The translations under genes and the position numbers were made by a program. The notes under the pieces were generated by a model. It searched no databases, was not told the origin of the DNA, and was given only the letters and a program-made list of their open reading frames with translations. DNA of 64,000 nucleotides, from contig NZ_WFLK01000016.1 of the NCBI RefSeq assembly GCF_009208565.1, forward strand, positions 1 through 64,000, written 5' to 3'. Every line of letters begins with the position of its first letter. Position 1 is the stretch's first letter. Shown piece by piece: positions 56,748-64,000 of this stretch. The stretch comes from Janthinobacterium aquaticum. Lineage in GTDB: Bacteria; Pseudomonadota; Gammaproteobacteria; Burkholderiales; Burkholderiaceae_D.

Positions 56748-58874
56748 ATGGCTGTCGCTCCCATCCTCACCCCCATTGCCGCCGCGTGTGCGATGGCTTT
56801 TTCCGCTGCTGCTGCCCAGGCGCAAACGGCAGTGCAGACTGACAACGCCGAGCAGGAGCAGACGTTGCAGGCGGTGCAGGTGACGGGCGCCAGGGCGCAG
56901 GGTCTGGTGCCGTTGACGACTGAGGCGGGCAGCTTTCGCGGCGCCAATATCATGGATGTGCCGTCCACCGTCAATGTGATCACGCGCGAGCTGCTCGATG
57001 CCCAGGCTGCCGGCGGCCTGTATGACGCCGTGCGCAATACGGCCGGCGTGACGCGCCAGCAGAATGGCGGCGAAACCTGGGATCAGCTGGTTATCCGCGG
57101 CATCGCGGTGGAAAACCGCACCAACTATCGCCTCAACGGTTCGATGCCGATCATGAATTTTTCGCAGGTAGCGCTGGAAAACAAGGAGCGCGTCGAAGTA
57201 CTGAAAGGCGCCTCGGCCCTGTACTACGGCTTTACGTCGCCGGCCGGCGTGGTCAACTTCGTGACCAAGCGCGCCGGCAGCAAGCCCGTCACGAGCGTTG
57301 GCCTGTCGGTCGACGAGCGCGGCAGTGCTGTGGCCAATGTCGACCTGGGCCGCCGCTTTGGCGAACAGCAGCAGTTCGGCGTGCGCATCAACGCCGCCGG
57401 CGGCACGCTTGGTTCCTACCTCGATAATGTGGGCAATGGCAACCGGCGCTTTATTGCCGGCGCTTTTGACTGGCGCGTCAGCAGTCGCCTGCTGTTGAAA
57501 GCCGACCTTGAATACGAACGCCGCCGCGTGACCGAGCAGGCCGGCATTGCGCTGCCGGCCGCCGTCAATGGCGTCATCACGCTGCCGCGCGCGGTCGACC
57601 CGAAAAAGCTGATCGGCCCGGACTGGTCGAACTTCGAAGCGCAAACGAAGAACGCCCAGCTGCGCGCCGACTATGCGCTGGCCGACGGCTGGGCGCTGAC
57701 GGTGGAAGCGGGCCACTCGGAGACGGCGCGCGACCGCCGCCTGGCGATTTTCCGTCTCAATAACGCGGCCGCCCTGGCCACCGGTGCCGGCCGCATTACC
57801 GGCAATATCCAGCACAGCGTGGTGCAGTCAGACCTGCTGCGCACGGAGCTGGCCGGCGCCTTCAACACCGGCCTTATTGCCCACGAGCTGACGCTGGGCG
57901 CTTCGCGCACCGACAAGTCGCAAGACCCGATCTATCAGCGCAACTACACGATCGCCTCGCAAAACCTGTACAACCCGGTGCCGGTCACGAACGTGGTCTT
58001 CGGTGCCGCGCCAGCCAACCCGACCACGGCGGCGCTCGATACGCGCGACACCGGCCTGTATGCGCTCGACCGGATGGTCTTCAGCCCGCAATGGCAAAGC
58101 GTGATCGGCGTGCGCCACAGCAGCTACCGCAGCGATCAGGGCGCCAGCCACTATGACGTCAGCAAGACCACGCCGATGGCGTCGCTGATCTACAAGCTGA
58201 CGCCTGCCGTGTCGTTCTATGTATCGACTGCGCGCGGCCTGGAAGAGGGCGAAACCAGTCCGACCGGCACCGCCAACGAGGGCGTCAAGATGGCGCCGGG
58301 CGTTAGCCGCCAGCAGGAACTGGGTGCGCGCTGGATGACGGGCGCAGGCACGCTGCTGTCGGCCGCGCTGTTCGATATCAAGCGCCCCGGCTACTATACC
58401 AACACCAGCAATGTATTTACCTCGGACGGCCAGCAGCGCTATCGCGGCCTGGAACTGTCGACCCAGGGCAAGCTGACGCGCCAGCTGTCGTGGCAGACTT
58501 CGGCGCAGCTGCTCGATCCAAGCTTCGAGCATATCAATGCAGCGTACAACGGCAAGGCGCCGGAAAATGCCTCCAGGCGCACCGCCAGCGCGTTCCTCTC
58601 CTATGAATTTGACGCCGTGCCCGGCCTGGCTGTCAACGGCGGCGCGTTTTACTACAGCGCACGGCCGGTCAACGACCTGAACCAGGCGTTCCTGGGCGGC
58701 GTGACGCTGTTTTCGGCCGGGGTGCGCTATGCCGGCCGGCTGATGGAGAAAAACGTGACCTGGCAGTTCAACGTCGACAATGCCGCCGACAAGCGCTACT
58801 GGGCCGGCGCCGGTACGCGCCTGGCGTCCGGCGCGCCGCGCACCGTCAAGCTCAGCGTCAAGGTTGATTTGTAA
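56748..58874 (+). CDS. TonB-dependent siderophore receptor
   Basis: The 708-residue outer-membrane protein has a signal peptide (AMAFSAAAAQAQ) and a TonB-box-like segment near the mature N-terminus. The plug domain carries VPSTVNVITRELLDAQ, WDQLVIRGI and LKGASALYYGFTSPAGVVNFVTKRA. A 22-strand barrel ends in KVDL. The plug motif GVVN(F/L)V(T/I)KR and the Fur box upstream indicate iron-siderophore import. The siderophore is not identified; no synthesis genes lie beside it, so it probably takes up foreign siderophores. Confidence 0.93.
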   Translation: MAVAPILTPIAAACAMAFSAAAAQAQTAVQTDNAEQEQTLQAVQVTGARAQGLVPLTTEAGSFRGANIMDVPSTVNVITRELLDAQAAGGLYDAVRNTAGVTRQQNGGETWDQLVIRGIAVENRTNYRLNGSMPIMNFSQVALENKERVEVLKGASALYYGFTSPAGVVNFVTKRAGSKPVTSVGLSVDERGSAVANVDLGRRFGEQQQFGVRINAAGGTLGSYLDNVGNGNRRFIAGAFDWRVSSRLLLKADLEYERRRVTEQAGIALPAAVNGVITLPRAVDPKKLIGPDWSNFEAQTKNAQLRADYALADGWALTVEAGHSETARDRRLAIFRLNNAAALATGAGRITGNIQHSVVQSDLLRTELAGAFNTGLIAHELTLGASRTDKSQDPIYQRNYTIASQNLYNPVPVTNVVFGAAPANPTTAALDTRDTGLYALDRMVFSPQWQSVIGVRHSSYRSDQGASHYDVSKTTPMASLIYKLTPAVSFYVSTARGLEEGETSPTGTANEGVKMAPGVSRQQELGARWMTGAGTLLSAALFDIKRPGYYTNTSNVFTSDGQQRYRGLELSTQGKLTRQLSWQTSAQLLDPSFEHINAAYNGKAPENASRRTASAFLSYEFDAVPGLAVNGGAFYYSARPVNDLNQAFLGGVTLFSAGVRYAGRLMEKNVTWQFNVDNAADKRYWAGAGTRLASGAPRTVKLSVKVDL

Positions 58875-58931
58875 GCGGCTGGCTTGACCCTGGCGCTGTT
58901 GGCGGCCGCTTCGCGCTGCTACAATGGCGCC

Positions 58932-59330
58932 ATGCCAGTCAACCAAGCCAGAGCCGCGTGCGTATTGTGGATCGCCTGTTTCGCCATCCTGATGGCGGCG
59001 CTGGCGCCGGCCGTGTCGCGCGTGCTGACGGTAGCGCGTGGCGCTGCCGTACCGAGCTTTGAAATCTGCACCGTGGCTGGCGGCATGAACATGCTCAGTC
59101 TCAAGGCCAGCATGCAGGCGCCCGATCAGCCGCAACAGCCGACCATGAACATGGGCGACTGCCTGTGCTGCAGCATGCATGTGGCCCTGCTTGAACTGCC
59201 GCCGTTGCAACTGCTGCCCGCTAGCGGCGCATTGCTGGCCGGCCTGCTGCCTTCCCTGTTTTACCAGTCCTGCTTCCCGCTGTTTGCATGGACACCGCGT
59301 CTTGCACGCGGTCCGCCTGCCGCTTTCTGA
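58932..59330 (+). CDS. DUF2946 protein
   Basis: The 132-residue protein has an N-terminal hydrophobic stretch (ACVLWIACFAILMAALAP), a middle segment with GDCLCCSMH, and a C-terminal hydrophobic span. The Cys/Met/His-rich centre (MNMGDCLCCSMH) suggests metal binding, probably copper, and this family often accompanies copper receptors, as it does here. I chose ATG 58932 because the family starts there. Its exact role is unknown. The copper receptor gene starts 84 bp downstream on the same strand. Confidence 0.82.
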   Translation: MPVNQARAACVLWIACFAILMAALAPAVSRVLTVARGAAVPSFEICTVAGGMNMLSLKASMQAPDQPQQPTMNMGDCLCCSMHVALLELPPLQLLPASGALLAGLLPSLFYQSCFPLFAWTPRLARGPPAAF

Positions 59331-59414
59331 TTGTCCGTTTCCGTTTTGCATGGTTGTGGCGCTACGCGCCAGCGCAGCCGTGCGTCCTTACGCATCCGAC
59401 TTGAAAGCAGCAGC

Positions 59415-61514
59415 ATGAAACACTTACCTATACTGATGGCCATCTCCATCACCATTGCCTTCCCCTTGTCCGCCACGGCCCAGTCCGATTCTGCCGTCAA
59501 GGTGATGCCCGAACTGACCGTGATCGCTTCGTCGGTTGCCCGCAGCTATCCCGGCGCGCAGGACGCCGCCCAGCTACTGAACGGTACGCCCGGCTACCAG
59601 GTGGCTGCCGGCGGCGCCGTCTCGGGCCTGCCGGTGGCCAACGGCTTTGCCGACGACCGCCTGAAAATCCGTATCGACGGCATGGAAATCACTTCGGCCT
59701 GCGCCAACCACATGAACGCGCCGCTGTCCTATATTGACCCGCAGCAGGTGCAGCGCATCGTGCTGCTGGCCGGCGTGCCGCCCGTCAGCAGTGGCGGCGA
59801 CAGCATTGGCGGCGTGATCGAGGTGCAGTCAAACGCGCCGGTGTTTGCCCAGCCGGGCGAAGGACGGCTGGTCAGCGGCTCGTTTGCGCTGTCCGGACGC
59901 AGCGTCAACCGCAGCGTGTCGACCAGCGTGGCGGCCAATACTGCCACTGAATCGCTCAGTGTCGGCTACAGCGGCGCCTATGCGCGCAGCCGCAGCTACA
60001 AAGACGGCAATGGCGACAAGGTGCTGGGCAGCATGGCCGAGAGCATCAATCAGGCCATCGTGCTGGCGGCCAGAGGGCAGGGCCAGCAACTGACGCTGCG
60101 CGCCGGCGTGCAGCATATTCCCTACCAGGGTTTCCCCAACCAGTACATGGACATGACGGACAACCACGGCCAGTTCGCCAACCTGGCTTACCAGGGCACG
60201 CTGGGCTGGGGCATGCTCGAGGCGCGCGCCTACTGGCAGCAGACCGACCATGAGATGGGTTTTTTCAGCAGCGAACGACCCGGCACCATGCCGATGGTCA
60301 CGCGGGGCCGCAATACCGGCTACGCCCTGAAGGCCAGCGTGCCGCTGGCGGCCGGCGAACTGCGCCTGGGGCAGGAGCTGCATGCGTTCCGCCTGGACGA
60401 CTACTGGCCGGCTGTGCCGGGCTCGATGATGATGGGGCCGCGCACCTATCTCAATATCAATGGTGGCAAGCGCGACCGCGCCGTGCTGTTTGGCGAACTG
60501 GCCTCGCGCCTGGACGCTCGCTGGAGCACGGTCGTGGGCGTGCGCGCCGAATCGGTACGCATGGATACCGGCCAGGTCCAGTCGTATGGAACCGGCATGA
60601 TGAACATGGCTGACTCGGCCGCAGCCGCCGCCTTCAATGCGCGCTCGCACAAGCAGCGCGACACCAACCTTGACGCTGCCGCCCAGGCCAGCCTTGTGCC
60701 GGACGCATCAAGTAGCTACGAATTTGCACTGGCGCGCAAGGTGCGCTCGCCCAATCTCTACGAACGCTATTCCTGGGGTCGCGGCACGATGGCCATGACC
60801 ATGACCAACTGGTTTGGTGATGGCAATGGCTATGTCGGCAATATTGACCTGAAACCGGAAACGGCCTACACGGCAGCCTTCACGGCCGATTGGCATGGCG
60901 GCGAACAGGGCCAGGATGGCTGGTTCGTGCGCCTCAATCCTTATTACAGCCGCGTCAACGACTATATCGACGTCAACGTGCTGGCGTCATTCAATCCTTA
61001 TATGCAGATGGCGGCCAGGGGCAATCTGCTGCAGTTCGCCAATCACGACGCGAAGCTGTATGGCCTGAACCTGTCGTGGCAGCTGCCGCTGTCGGCCAGT
61101 GCGCGCTGGGGTCGTCTTGGCGTCAGCGGCACGGCGGCATACACGCGCGGCAAGCGCCAGGATGGCGGCGACCTGTACCGCATGATGCCCTTGAACGCCC
61201 TGTTTGCCCTCGAACACCAGCTGGGCGCCTGGAGCAACCGCCTGGAACTCAAGGCAGTCGCCGCCAAAACCACCGTCGACGCGCGCCGGCTGGAACTGGA
61301 AACGGGCGGCTACGCGCTGGTCAATCTGCGCAGCAGCGTGGCGCTGGGCAAGCAGGCCAGTGTCAGCTTCGGCGTGTCCAACCTGTTCAACCGCGCCTAC
61401 GCCGACCCGCTGGGCGGCGTCTACCTGTCGCGCTTGGCCACGCAAGGTGGCGCCCTGCAGTCCCTGCCAGCAGAGGGCCGCTCGGTCGATCTGGGTCTGC
61501 AACTGCAATTCTAA
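59415..61514 (+). CDS. oprC: TonB-dependent copper receptor of the OprC/NosA type
   Basis: The 699-residue protein has a signal peptide (ISITIAFPLSATAQS), a plug and a barrel. Cys96-xxx-Met100 (ACANHM) in the plug and His279-x-Met281 (DHEM) fit the CxxxM and HxM copper sites described for OprC of Pseudomonas aeruginosa. ANHMNAPLSYIDPQQVQRI and the end GLQLQF are typical. NosA-type receptors supply copper to nitrous oxide reductase in denitrifiers, and nitrate genes are near. I chose ATG 59415, where the signal peptide begins. Confidence 0.9.
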   Translation: MKHLPILMAISITIAFPLSATAQSDSAVKVMPELTVIASSVARSYPGAQDAAQLLNGTPGYQVAAGGAVSGLPVANGFADDRLKIRIDGMEITSACANHMNAPLSYIDPQQVQRIVLLAGVPPVSSGGDSIGGVIEVQSNAPVFAQPGEGRLVSGSFALSGRSVNRSVSTSVAANTATESLSVGYSGAYARSRSYKDGNGDKVLGSMAESINQAIVLAARGQGQQLTLRAGVQHIPYQGFPNQYMDMTDNHGQFANLAYQGTLGWGMLEARAYWQQTDHEMGFFSSERPGTMPMVTRGRNTGYALKASVPLAAGELRLGQELHAFRLDDYWPAVPGSMMMGPRTYLNINGGKRDRAVLFGELASRLDARWSTVVGVRAESVRMDTGQVQSYGTGMMNMADSAAAAAFNARSHKQRDTNLDAAAQASLVPDASSSYEFALARKVRSPNLYERYSWGRGTMAMTMTNWFGDGNGYVGNIDLKPETAYTAAFTADWHGGEQGQDGWFVRLNPYYSRVNDYIDVNVLASFNPYMQMAARGNLLQFANHDAKLYGLNLSWQLPLSASARWGRLGVSGTAAYTRGKRQDGGDLYRMMPLNALFALEHQLGAWSNRLELKAVAAKTTVDARRLELETGGYALVNLRSSVALGKQASVSFGVSNLFNRAYADPLGGVYLSRLATQGGALQSLPAEGRSVDLGLQLQF

Positions 61515-61577
61515 ATCGGGGTCAGTTCCTAATGCCGCTAAGTTAAGGAAAATTAAGGAGAAATCCTGGCAAACCAA

Positions 61578-61675
61578 GTAGGTCGGATTAGCCTGGCGCA
61601 GCCAGGCGTAATCCGACAATCCCACAGCTGCCAACAATGTTGTCGGATTACGCCGTTCCGGCTAATCCGACCTAC
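61578..61675. repeat. Family R palindromic repeat, copy R6, nested in E3
   Basis: The left apex is GCCTGGC-GCA-GCCAGGC, longer than in other copies, and the right apex is GCCG-TTC-CGGC. The outer arms are the same as in the other five copies. Confidence 0.92.
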
Positions 61676-61696
61676 CGTCCTCTTAATCCTCGTAAC

Positions 61697-61732
61697 TTAG
61701 CGGTATTAGCGGTATTAGCGGTATTAGCGGCA
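61697..61732. repeat. 9-bp tandem repeat, four units
   Basis: TTAGCGGTA occurs three times in direct order, followed by a variant TTAGCGGCA. The units are inside the right arm of E3 and lie 78 bp before the DUF455 gene, so they could affect its promoter spacing by slippage. Confidence 0.85.
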
Positions 61733-61809
61733 TTAGGGCCAAACCGACCCGGCTTTCTGAGCCTGTTTTTGATACACTGCGGCCCTTCTTTCTATCGCAA
61801 CATATTGCC

Positions 61810-62622
61810 ATGCAAGCCACCGACTTACCTTCCTCCGTCCCAAGCGAACTGCGCGCCTGCGCGCTGGCCTGTTTGCTGGAAACCGATCCTTCGGCCAAGG
61901 TGGCGATGGTTGCTGCCATGGCAGCGGCGGGCCTGGCGGCCGATCCTGGTGCAACGCTGCAGCCGCAGGGCGAGGTGCCGGGCCGTCCCGTGCGCCCTGA
62001 ACTGGTGCCGCCGCGGCTGGTGGGGCGGCGTTCGATGGTCACGCAGGAGGGGCGCGCGATGCTGGTGCATGCGCTGGCGCATATCGAATTTAACGCCATG
62101 AATCTGGCGCTCGATGCGCTGTGGCGTTTTGGCGCCATGCCGCACGAGTACTACACAGACTGGCTGCGCGTGGCGGCGGAAGAAGCCACGCATTTTTCGC
62201 TGCTGGTGGCGCACCTCGATGTGCTGGGGCACGCGTACGGCGACTATCCCGGCCATGACAGCTTGTGGGAAATGGTCGACAAGACGCGCGGCGATGTGCT
62301 GGCGCGCATGGCGCTGGTGCCGCGCACGCTGGAAGCGCGCGGGCTCGATGCAATACCGCCGCTGCGCGCCAAGCTGGCGCAGGCCGGCGACATGGCCGCT
62401 GCCGCCATCCTCGACATTATCCTGCGCGACGAAGTCGGCCACGTGGAGATCGGCAACCGCTGGTACGGCTATCTGTGCGCGCAGCGCGGTCTCGAATTGC
62501 GTGACACCTACGCGCAACTGGCGCGCCAGTACGAGGCGCCGACGCTGCGCGGTCCGTTCAATCTGGAAGCGCGCCGGCGCGCCGGTTTCAGCGAGTTGGA
62601 GCTGTCCGACCTGCCGTCCTGA
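61810..62622 (+). CDS. DUF455 ferritin-like protein
   Basis: The 270-residue protein has the ferritin-like fold with Glu and His residues in helices: HALAHIEFNAMNLALDALWR, YTDWLRVAAEEATHFSLLVAHLDVLGH and LRDEVGHVEIGNRWY. The ligand pattern E...EExxH...DExxH fits a di-iron centre. The family resembles the tRNA-modifying diiron protein MiaE. Its reaction is not established. ATG 61810 fits the family start. Confidence 0.85.
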   Translation: MQATDLPSSVPSELRACALACLLETDPSAKVAMVAAMAAAGLAADPGATLQPQGEVPGRPVRPELVPPRLVGRRSMVTQEGRAMLVHALAHIEFNAMNLALDALWRFGAMPHEYYTDWLRVAAEEATHFSLLVAHLDVLGHAYGDYPGHDSLWEMVDKTRGDVLARMALVPRTLEARGLDAIPPLRAKLAQAGDMAAAAILDIILRDEVGHVEIGNRWYGYLCAQRGLELRDTYAQLARQYEAPTLRGPFNLEARRRAGFSELELSDLPS

Positions 62623-62691
62623 ACGCAGCTTGCCGCCTGTCGCCGTGATTCATGCTAAATTCGGCCATGAACACGCGGTCAAGGAGCGGCG

Positions 62692-63384
62692 ATGGCAATG
62701 GCAAATGAATGGGAACTGGTAGGACGGCTGGCGTTTTCAGCCTTGCTGGGCAGCGCCATCGGCTACGAGCGCGAACGCCTGGCCTGGGTGGCCGGCCTGC
62801 GCACGCATATGCTGGTCTGTGTCGGCTCGACCCTGATCATGATCGTGTCGGCCTATGGTTTCAGCGATGTGCTCAGCGAGCGGGTGACGCTCGATCCGTC
62901 GCGCATGGCCGCGCAGGTGGTCTCTGGCATCGGTTTTCTGGGCGCTGGCGCCATCCTCGCGCGTGGCGAGATCGTGCGCGGCCTGACCACGGCGGCCAGT
63001 GTCTGGTCGGTGGCCGGTATCGGCCTGGCCGTCGGCGGCGGTCTGTACACGCCGGCGGTGGCGGCCACCATTATCATCCTGATTATTCTGGCCGGCATCA
63101 AGCCGCTCGAACGCCATTTTATCGGCACGCACCAGCGCCGCGAACTGCTGGTCACTGCCGAGCGCGACGCGCTGTCGTTTGATACCTTGCACGATGCGCT
63201 GGGCGCGGGCACCACGCGCATCCAGCAGTTTGTGATACGCCAGAAAGACAGCGCGCCCCAGCTCGACGATATCGTCATTACTTTTACGCGCGTGACGCCA
63301 GTGCAGTTCCTGGCGTTGCAAAAGCGCCTGGGTGCGGTACCGGGGGTGTTGCAGGTCAAGGATCCGGACGCCCCGGCAGGCTAG
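62692..63384 (+). CDS. MgtC/SapB-family membrane protein
   Basis: The 230-residue protein has about five membrane spans with the MgtC signature GSAIGYERERLAWVAGLRTHMLVCVGSTLIM and VSGIGFLGAGAIL. A soluble C-terminal domain follows (about 150-230). Members are linked to magnesium homeostasis and to inhibition of the F1F0 ATPase in pathogens. Two start codons are possible (62692 and 62698). No magnesium riboswitch was seen upstream. Confidence 0.9.
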   Translation: MAMANEWELVGRLAFSALLGSAIGYERERLAWVAGLRTHMLVCVGSTLIMIVSAYGFSDVLSERVTLDPSRMAAQVVSGIGFLGAGAILARGEIVRGLTTAASVWSVAGIGLAVGGGLYTPAVAATIIILIILAGIKPLERHFIGTHQRRELLVTAERDALSFDTLHDALGAGTTRIQQFVIRQKDSAPQLDDIVITFTRVTPVQFLALQKRLGAVPGVLQVKDPDAPAG

Positions 63385-63513
63385 GGCGCACGGCAGGTTT
63401 TGTCAGTTTTTTCCTACTTGATGTGCGGGAACCGTCTGATTGCCGCTGCTGAGCAAACACGAGACTATGAGTCAACTTTGCAACCAAGCTCAGCATTTGA
63501 CCGGGACTCTGCC

Positions 63514-63741
63514 ATGCACACCAAAAAACAGCCTGCCGCCGCCATCAACAAACCGTTTCTGCTCATCTGCCTGTTCGTGGCCTCCACGCTGACAGCGACC
63601 GTGTGGCAAGGTCAGGACACGGCGCACGACGCGCAGCAGGCAGCAAGTGCACCGGTGCAGATGGCCGATGCAGGCCTGCCAGCCTGCGGCATGACTGAAC
63701 TGAGCCTGACGGCCCAGTGCAAGCCTAAGCGCGACGCCTGA
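63514..63741 (+). CDS. Small membrane-anchored or secreted peptide, unknown
   Basis: The 75-residue protein has a basic start and a hydrophobic segment (PFLLICLFVASTLTATVW), then a polar tail with two Cys (LPACGMTELSLTAQCKP). It looks like a small exported protein. It ends 17 bp inside the convergent topoisomerase gene. I do not recognise a family. Confidence 0.5.
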   Translation: MHTKKQPAAAINKPFLLICLFVASTLTATVWQGQDTAHDAQQAASAPVQMADAGLPACGMTELSLTAQCKPKRDA

Positions 63742-64000
63742 CGCTTTCCGGGTTTTGCAGGCGCCGTTGCAGCAGCGCCAGCACGGCCGCTTCTTCCGGC
63801 GCCAGCGCATGCAGATCATTCTTCAGTTCCTGCCTTGCGCGCGTGCGCAAGCCTTCGAGCAGGCTGCCATCGAGGTAGGAATCGAGCACCGCCGGATGCA
63901 CATAGCACTTGCGGCAGATCGATGGCGTATTGCCGAGCTTTTTGGCCACCGATTCGATCGCCTGCACGATGTTTTTCTTGGCCTGTGCTTCCGAATCGAC
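63725..64000 (-). CDS. Topoisomerase IB, C-terminal part (runs off the window)
   Basis: The visible 91 codons end the protein: IESVAKKLGNTPSICRKCYVHPAVLDSYLDGSL. RKCYVHP carries the active-site Tyr of poxvirus-type and bacterial type IB topoisomerases. The frame is open to the window end, so the start lies outside. The tail after GLRTRARQELKNDLHAL is short and charged. It overlaps the small convergent gene by 17 bp. Confidence 0.85.
   Translation of the reverse strand, partial: VDSEAQAKKNIVQAIESVAKKLGNTPSICRKCYVHPAVLDSYLDGSLLEGLRTRARQELKNDLHALAPEEAAVLALLQRRLQNPESVRRRA

Larger units (their letters stand above)
61516..61737. repeat. Family E-like inverted repeat with nested R6 copy, copy E3
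   Basis: The left end GGGGTCAGTTCC matches E1 and E2 in its first 12 bases, but the right end has no matching TIR. Inner arms pair over CCTAATGCCGCTAA (61528) with TTAGCGGCATTAGG (61724-61737), and AAGTTA with TAACTT. R6 sits inside. The right arm has been lengthened by tandem repeats. Confidence 0.7.

Overview
The window looks like the chromosome of a betaproteobacterium of the Oxalobacteraceae type (Janthinobacterium, Duganella or Massilia). The grounds are high GC, protein families that read as betaproteobacterial, monomeric NADP isocitrate dehydrogenase, a narK1-narK2 pair upstream of narGHJI, and families of palindromic intergenic repeats. The genus is an inference; no rRNA is present.

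Positions 1-6300 are an accessory and partly decayed zone next to a tRNA-Val(CAC) gene. It holds an orphan AT-rich gene, a frameshifted Sfp-type phosphopantetheinyl transferase, a truncated and frameshifted type II thioesterase, a gutted MacB/FtsX permease, an IS5-type transposase remnant and an AT-rich membrane protein gene. I read it as the scar of a lost nonribosomal peptide or polyketide locus.

Positions 6300-21830 look like a sense, import and oxidise module. It contains a chemoreceptor, an IclR regulator preceded by three copies of a 15-bp operator-like palindrome, an SDR dehydrogenase, a sodium:solute symporter and a porin. Two complete three-subunit membrane flavoprotein-cytochrome c dehydrogenases (Tat small subunit, GMC FAD subunit with Cys cluster, triheme cytochrome c) follow, with a second chemoreceptor between them. 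The substrate is probably a sugar, polyol or sugar acid, but the sequence does not say which.

Positions 22000-32600 are mostly housekeeping or general genes: icd, a MEDS-domain protein overlapping a hybrid histidine kinase, a DUF445 protein, an amino acid permease, a DUF5916 outer-membrane-type protein and a SirB2 protein.

Positions 32800-50550 form a nitrate respiration island: narK1, narK2, a beta-carbonic anhydrase, narGHJI, a PpiC-type prolyl isomerase, moaA, narXL, a CMD-like protein and nnrS. An octamer, CTAGTCA(C/T), lies upstream of narK1, narG and nnrS on one strand or the other.

Positions 50660-64000 hold a membrane PQQ glucose dehydrogenase, a large DUF748 protein, a Fur-boxed TonB-dependent receptor, DUF2946 plus an OprC/NosA-like copper receptor, a DUF455 ferritin-like protein, MgtC, a small secreted or anchored peptide and the 3' part of a topoisomerase IB gene that runs off the window.

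Two dispersed repeat families run through the window. Family R has six copies, each a pair of hairpins whose apex stems vary by compensatory change. Family E has two copies with perfect 16-20 bp terminal inverted repeats, plus a third related element that has an R copy nested inside it and a 9-bp tandem expansion in one arm.
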